Below, one piece after another: positions 60,447-64,000 of a DNA stretch of 64,000 nt. How positions within the stretch are numbered: position 1 is the first letter of the stretch; each line of letters opens with the position of its first letter. Position numbers and translations under genes: made by a program. The stretch spans positions 62,001 to 126,000 of the forward strand of contig CALDCB010000012.1 of assembly GCA_937937585.1 (NCBI GenBank). The letters are read 5' to 3'. The notes beneath the pieces were generated by a model. That model was not told the origin of the DNA, did no database searches, and was given only the letters and a program-made list of their open reading frames with translations. The stretch comes from an uncultured Coriobacteriaceae bacterium. GTDB taxonomy: Bacteria; Actinomycetota; Coriobacteriia; Coriobacteriales; Eggerthellaceae.

Positions 60447-61082
60447 ATGCTTAAGGAGCACGGGCGTGTAAGGGTTAAAGCCACTGGGTTGTACGGAACC
60501 ATCATTGATTGGCGCCCTGGCAATGATCACTGTGGGGTTGAGTTTGACTGGTGGCAGCGTAATGCTCTGCCCGACAAGGACGATTTGTCCCTTCGGACGT
60601 TTTCGCTATCGGATCTCGAGGAACTAGTGGAGGTTCGTAACGCGGAGCGGAAAGCGGTTTTCGAAAACTTCGACACTCTGGTCATTTCGGCCTATCAGCA
60701 GCGTGCTTTTCTAATGTCGCCTGTCGTTGTGATTAGGCGAGCTGGCAATGGCGTGCGCGTCGGCGTGCATAGCTGGCACTTTAACAGGGGCTTCGAGACG
60801 AAAGAAATTCCCCTCATCGAAAGTGCGGATGCGGCAAAGTTGTTATCTGCGATCTTTGCGACTCATGCGGAAAGATGGGTTGAGCGATTCGAGCCGGACT
60901 ATTGCGTTCTTGGCGGGTATTCATGGACGATGAGCGTTTACGCGGGCAATCGGTACTTCGAGTGCGACGGCGACAATTATGCGTCGGACGAGCTGGTGGA
61001 CTTGCTGTACGCAATACACGAAGTTGGCTTGCCTCTTGTCTGGAACAATGGCGAGATCTTTATGCCGAACGTTTTCGAATAG
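60447..61082 (+). CDS. Hypothetical soluble protein paired with the Zn-ribbon gene
   Basis: A 211-residue protein. The first 45 residues resemble a small beta domain (VRVKATGLYGTIIDW ... GVEFDWW) of the kind found in DUF4926-like or CarD-like proteins, but I cannot name it. The rest is mixed alpha/beta with a Trp/Tyr-rich C-terminal half. AAGGGGC precedes ATG 60447. It follows the Zn-ribbon gene closely. Confidence 0.55.
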   Translation: MLKEHGRVRVKATGLYGTIIDWRPGNDHCGVEFDWWQRNALPDKDDLSLRTFSLSDLEELVEVRNAERKAVFENFDTLVISAYQQRAFLMSPVVVIRRAGNGVRVGVHSWHFNRGFETKEIPLIESADAAKLLSAIFATHAERWVERFEPDYCVLGGYSWTMSVYAGNRYFECDGDNYASDELVDLLYAIHEVGLPLVWNNGEIFMPNVFE

Positions 61083-61091
61083 CATGCAAAG

Positions 61092-61120
61092 GGAGGGTGC
61101 TGCGGATTGCGGCGCCCTCC
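61092..61120 (+). terminator. Hairpin after the hypothetical pair
   Basis: GGAGGGTGC pairs with GCGCCCTCC (one T-G pair); only TGTGTATTTG follows, so the T tract is weak. Confidence 0.5.
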
Positions 61121-61144
61121 TGTGTATTTGAGGCTCGTGCGGAT

Positions 61145-61202
61145 GAGCGCTAACGACACTTTCTTGTCGTTAGCGCTCTAGAAAAAACTCTAACGACACT
61201 TT
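61145..61202. repeat. Inverted and direct repeats of a TAACGACACTTT word
   Basis: A perfect 14-bp stem (61145-61158 with 61165-61178) has loop CTTTCT. The word CTAACGACACTTT occurs at 61150-61162 and again at 61190-61202, so alternate hairpins are possible. It lies between two convergent transcripts. Confidence 0.65.
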
Positions 61203-61256
61203 AGGGGCGAAAAAAGTTATTAGAAGGCGTGGGACTTCGCCCGGTGCCTCAGACCC

Positions 61257-63029
61257 CTAGCAGCCGCCGCGGGCGATATGACGCGGGTACCACTTCTGGA
61301 ACCACGCGGTAAACACGCCCATCAGCGCGGGAAGCACCGAGTTGATGGCGCCAACCAAGCTGGCTGCGTCCGTTTGCATAATGAAATACGTCCAAATGGG
61401 CGTGATCAGGTACAGCACGCCCCACGCCGCGGTTAGGATGCGATTCGTCTTCATGAAAATCGGGTTGCGCAGCGCCGCGTCGCCGTTGTAGCTGTTTTTG
61501 GAGTAGTGCGCGGTCAGCGGCACCTTCGCGAAACACGTGGCCGTCCATATCGCCCCAAACAGGAAGTACGACGCGGGGATAATCAGGACGGGAGAGGCCC
61601 CTGTCAGCAGCGAGATAGAGCACGCCCCAACCGCCACGGTAGAGATCTGGTCGTATATGGTTGTCTTTGTCCGGCGCATCAGAACAGGCAGCAGAATGCA
61701 CACCGCCATGCTAGTTAAGCTGCCCCAGAAGCTGTCGATGGCCGCCGCAACCCAGAAGACGATCCAGGGAATCAGAAGCAGCAGCATGTTGGTTTTTGGC
61801 TCGCTCGCGCTTTCTCCGCTGGAGCTTGCGACCTCGGCTTTGCCCGTGTTGCCGCCCGTATTCGAACCCGCGCAGGCGTTTGCGGCTCCGAAGTAATCGT
61901 CCCAGTGCATCATCAGGTCGAAGTCGCCCTCAACCGAGTACAGGTGCTTCATCAGCGCTTCGTCGCCGGCGATCTCGCCGCTGGCAATCGAGCGCCAAAC
62001 ATCGAATGGCGTGTTGATCCGCGTGGTGAATTCCGTGGCGAATCCCTCGGCAGGCTCTTCTTCAACGCGGCTTCCGTTCGCTGCAAGAACAACGCGGTAG
62101 GTCTTTTCGATGTCGGTGTAGTGCATGTCCAGCACAAGGTCGCGCCCTGGCCAGGCTTGCTTGCGGTACAGAGCCACCATCTGGCGGGTAAACACCAGGC
62201 TGGGGTCCTCTTTTTCGCCGGATTCGCTAACGCCCCAGCTGGCGTCGGCCATGGCCTCGAAAACGTCGCGCGGGAACAGGTTTTGGTCAAGCTTGTTGCG
62301 GGTTTCGCTGGAGATACCGTCGCCCGTGCGGCTGCCGTGCGTGCCGGCCGCGCCAGTCGCGCCAGTCGCGTTGCTCGCGCAGCCGTCCGCACCAACCGTG
62401 CCGCTCGCGCAGCCGTCTGCGAACTCCCCGCCGGCTTTCCTGACCCAAGAAAGGTACTCGTCGGTGCGCTGGGACAGCTCCTTCACGCGGAAAAGCTCGC
62501 CCTGCCCGCAGAAGATGGTGGTGTAGCCACCTTTGCCGCAAAGCCGGTCGAACAGATCGGTCACGCCGCCGTAGTTGCCCTTTGCGGTGTAGAAACCGCA
62601 GGTCGAAACCACCACCGTGCGCTTGCCGCTCATATCGTAGCGCGACGGGTGCCCGCCGCTTTCCGTCTCGGCGCTCATGAACGGGAGCGACATGGGAAGC
62701 TGGCGGTCGATCAGGTTCTTCAGCGGGCCGGGCAGCCCGAAGTAGTACAAGGGGAAGCTCCAGGCAATCACGTCGGCCCACAGAATCTTTCGGATAACCA
62801 ACTGCATGTCGTCGCGAATGCAGCACGTTCCCGGCGTTTTGCTCCAGCACGAGAAGCAGCCCAGGCAGGGTTTGATATCAAGCGTGCCGACGTTCAGGGT
62901 TTCAACTGCGGGTACCTGCCCATGGGCACTCTCTTCTTGCGAGGCGATTCCCTGCAAGAAAGCGCTGGTCAAGCGCCAGGTGTTGCTTCGTTCGCCCTTA
63001 GGGCTGCCGTTGATTGCCAGGATGTTCAT
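61257..63029 (-). CDS. Three-part fusion: NADPH-dependent FMN reductase, SCP2-like domain, membrane domain
   Basis: A 590-residue protein. Residues 1-200 are a flavodoxin-like FMN reductase with the phosphate-loop INGSPKGERSNT, CLGCFSCW and SFPLYYFGLPG. A Gly/Ala/Thr-rich spacer (about 215-260) leads to a region (about 290-385) with INTPFDVWRSIASGEIAGDEAL that looks like an SCP2 sterol-carrier domain. After another spacer (about 390-415) come five membrane helices to the C-terminus. It may carry out flavin-dependent reduction of a hydrophobic substrate at the membrane (inference). AAGGAGCG precedes the ATG at 63029. No partner gene is adjacent. Confidence 0.78.
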   Translation of the reverse strand: MNILAINGSPKGERSNTWRLTSAFLQGIASQEESAHGQVPAVETLNVGTLDIKPCLGCFSCWSKTPGTCCIRDDMQLVIRKILWADVIAWSFPLYYFGLPGPLKNLIDRQLPMSLPFMSAETESGGHPSRYDMSGKRTVVVSTCGFYTAKGNYGGVTDLFDRLCGKGGYTTIFCGQGELFRVKELSQRTDEYLSWVRKAGGEFADGCASGTVGADGCASNATGATGAAGTHGSRTGDGISSETRNKLDQNLFPRDVFEAMADASWGVSESGEKEDPSLVFTRQMVALYRKQAWPGRDLVLDMHYTDIEKTYRVVLAANGSRVEEEPAEGFATEFTTRINTPFDVWRSIASGEIAGDEALMKHLYSVEGDFDLMMHWDDYFGAANACAGSNTGGNTGKAEVASSSGESASEPKTNMLLLLIPWIVFWVAAAIDSFWGSLTSMAVCILLPVLMRRTKTTIYDQISTVAVGACSISLLTGASPVLIIPASYFLFGAIWTATCFAKVPLTAHYSKNSYNGDAALRNPIFMKTNRILTAAWGVLYLITPIWTYFIMQTDAASLVGAINSVLPALMGVFTAWFQKWYPRHIARGGC

Positions 63030-63150
63030 TGGGCGCTCCTTAGTTCGGCGGCGCATTGCTCGGCTCAGTCGCCCTGTTGGGTGCGCGAAGCCTCACTTAC
63101 GAGCTGAATGATATATCACTGGTGGAATATAGGAAGCGGAGGAAGAGTCA

Positions 63151-63282
63151 ATGTTGGGTAAAGGTTGGGGTGGTGGAAGATCGCTTCGTTCTAGAAAGAG
63201 CCTTGCGCGAGGTGAGCAAATTGCGCTTGAGGAGAAGCAGGTGCAGTTGAAACAACAAGAAAACTGGTCGTTCGGCAGATAA
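63151..63282 (+). CDS. Small basic protein, 43 residues
   Basis: A short open frame that begins MLGKGWGGGRS and ends SFGR. It is rich in Arg, Gly, Gln and Lys, with no membrane segment. GGAGGAAGAG (63139-63148) stands directly before ATG 63151, a strong ribosome site, and the frame ends in TAA. It lies in the spacer between two divergent genes. Function unknown; it may bind nucleic acid or be a regulator. Its coding status rests on the ribosome site and the good codon use. Confidence 0.5.
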   Translation: MLGKGWGGGRSLRSRKSLARGEQIALEEKQVQLKQQENWSFGR

Positions 63283-63383
63283 AACAACTTTGCAGCTGAT
63301 CGCTCCGGATCTTGCAGCTCAAGTCGTGTTGAGCGAAGGGTATAGTGATCGGAACTTGTTGTTCGATGCGGATTGGGGCATTG

Positions 63384-63977
63384 ATGAAGAAAGTCGTTCT
63401 TGTGCTGGCGTTGGTGACGTCACTGGGGCTGTTTGGCTGCGCTGGCGGCGACCATGCAAGCGGGTCGACGTCTCGCGGGAAAATCGAGGTCTCGGTTGTC
63501 GATAGGTCGTATGAGAGCGAAAGCGGAAGCTCTTTTGCTGAGCGTAAGTCTATTGAAGAATATCAATACGACGAGCAGGGAAAACTGGTTCTGGTCGAGA
63601 GATCATCCGTTAATGAGGATGACGAATTGGAAGCCGGTAGCCGCCAATCTTTCGAATACGACAATGCTGGAAATGTGACGCAGGTGTCTTCCTCGGTCCG
63701 CCATTATGACTGGAATGTTGGGGGCATCAAGACTTTCTTGTACGACGATTCTGGCAGGTGCGTTGAATGCTCTTACGAAGTTGTTTCTCAGGGCGTGGGA
63801 AAACGTACGGCGACTTACGACTATTCCGATTCGGGCCAGATAGTTTCTGGGGTTGTCGTCGAGTATCTGCATGGCGCTGCCAATGGTGGAAAGTCTTCTG
63901 GCATGTCCTGGGAGTATCTCCCCCAATGGCAAGATCGAAAGCACGGTAGCGCGAACTACTCCTTCCGCTGGTCTTGA
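63384..63977 (+). CDS. Lipoprotein with YD-like repeats
   Basis: A 197-residue exported lipoprotein: signal peptide of about 17 residues ending in the lipobox LFGC. The mature part has four units of the YD-repeat type (YDEQGKL, YDNAGNV, YDDSGRC, YSDSGQI), as in RHS-like beta proteins but very short. TTG 63381 precedes ATG 63384; the ATG is preferred. The function is unknown. It lies at the right edge of the window. Confidence 0.65.
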   Translation: MKKVVLVLALVTSLGLFGCAGGDHASGSTSRGKIEVSVVDRSYESESGSSFAERKSIEEYQYDEQGKLVLVERSSVNEDDELEAGSRQSFEYDNAGNVTQVSSSVRHYDWNVGGIKTFLYDDSGRCVECSYEVVSQGVGKRTATYDYSDSGQIVSGVVVEYLHGAANGGKSSGMSWEYLPQWQDRKHGSANYSFRWS

Positions 63978-64000
63978 TTTCATATCGGGGCTGTCCGATG

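Overview
The window looks like a chromosomal segment from an anaerobic, fairly GC-rich actinomycete of the class Coriobacteriia, most likely the Eggerthellaceae (a Slackia/Eggerthella-type gut anaerobe). This is inferred from gene content and not from a marker-gene tree. The supporting content is an fhaA-fhaB-pstP-rodA/pbpA-pknB cell-wall locus in actinobacterial order, a MurT-GatD amidotransferase, a class I archaeal-type aldolase, many 4Fe-4S and FMN proteins, strong AGGAGG ribosome sites, and TTGCAC-N17-TATNAT promoters in front of tRNA genes. No rRNA operon, CRISPR array, prophage or transposase is visible.

1-23.5 kb is housekeeping and transport: a cut-off SLC13 permease, an alkylsulfatase-like hydrolase, tRNA-Leu(CAG), a membrane Ser/Thr kinase, pyridoxamine kinase, seryl-tRNA synthetase, several small cell-envelope or nucleoid-like proteins (YtxH, PRC-barrel, TM2), fructose-bisphosphate aldolase, CstA, tRNA-Leu(CAA), a PepV-type dipeptidase, carbonic anhydrase, a beta-lactamase-like protein, an OFA-family transporter and an M20D amidohydrolase. 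23.8-31.7 kb is the growth and cell-division signalling operon: FhaA, FhaB, PP2C phosphatase, a single-chain RodA-PbpA fusion and the PASTA kinase PknB.

32.4-42.4 kb is the most notable part. A large FMN-domain/Tp47-like/FIVAR surface protein is followed by a three-FMN-domain membrane protein, a single-FMN-domain membrane protein, a NapH-like polyferredoxin, a Tat-lipoprotein ApbE flavin transferase, a NusG-domain-II protein (EetA-like) and a fused Gx-transporter/EcfT protein (EetB-like plus EcfT). Read together, the set resembles a flavin-based extracytoplasmic electron-transfer chain. A membrane polyferredoxin would feed electrons to covalently flavinylated proteins outside the membrane, and ApbE would attach the FMN.

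42.5-54.3 kb returns to core functions: tRNA-Thr(CGT), MurT-GatD as one polypeptide, an LCP cell-wall ligase, RlmH, exonuclease III, FolE, an ACT protein, a CNNM/CorC-type protein and an amidohydrolase. It ends with an SOS mutagenesis cassette (LexA-type box, UmuC-like polymerase, YolD-like partner). 54.5-58.2 kb follows an initiator tRNA and looks like a small accessory island with an AAA/DUF4143 ATPase behind striking inverted repeats and a DUF262/HNH-type protein.

58.2-64 kb holds a Crp/Fnr regulator divergent from a 4Fe-4S protein across a near-perfect operator palindrome, an unknown Zn-ribbon gene pair, a three-part FMN-reductase/SCP2-like/membrane fusion, a 43-residue basic small ORF and a YD-repeat-like lipoprotein.
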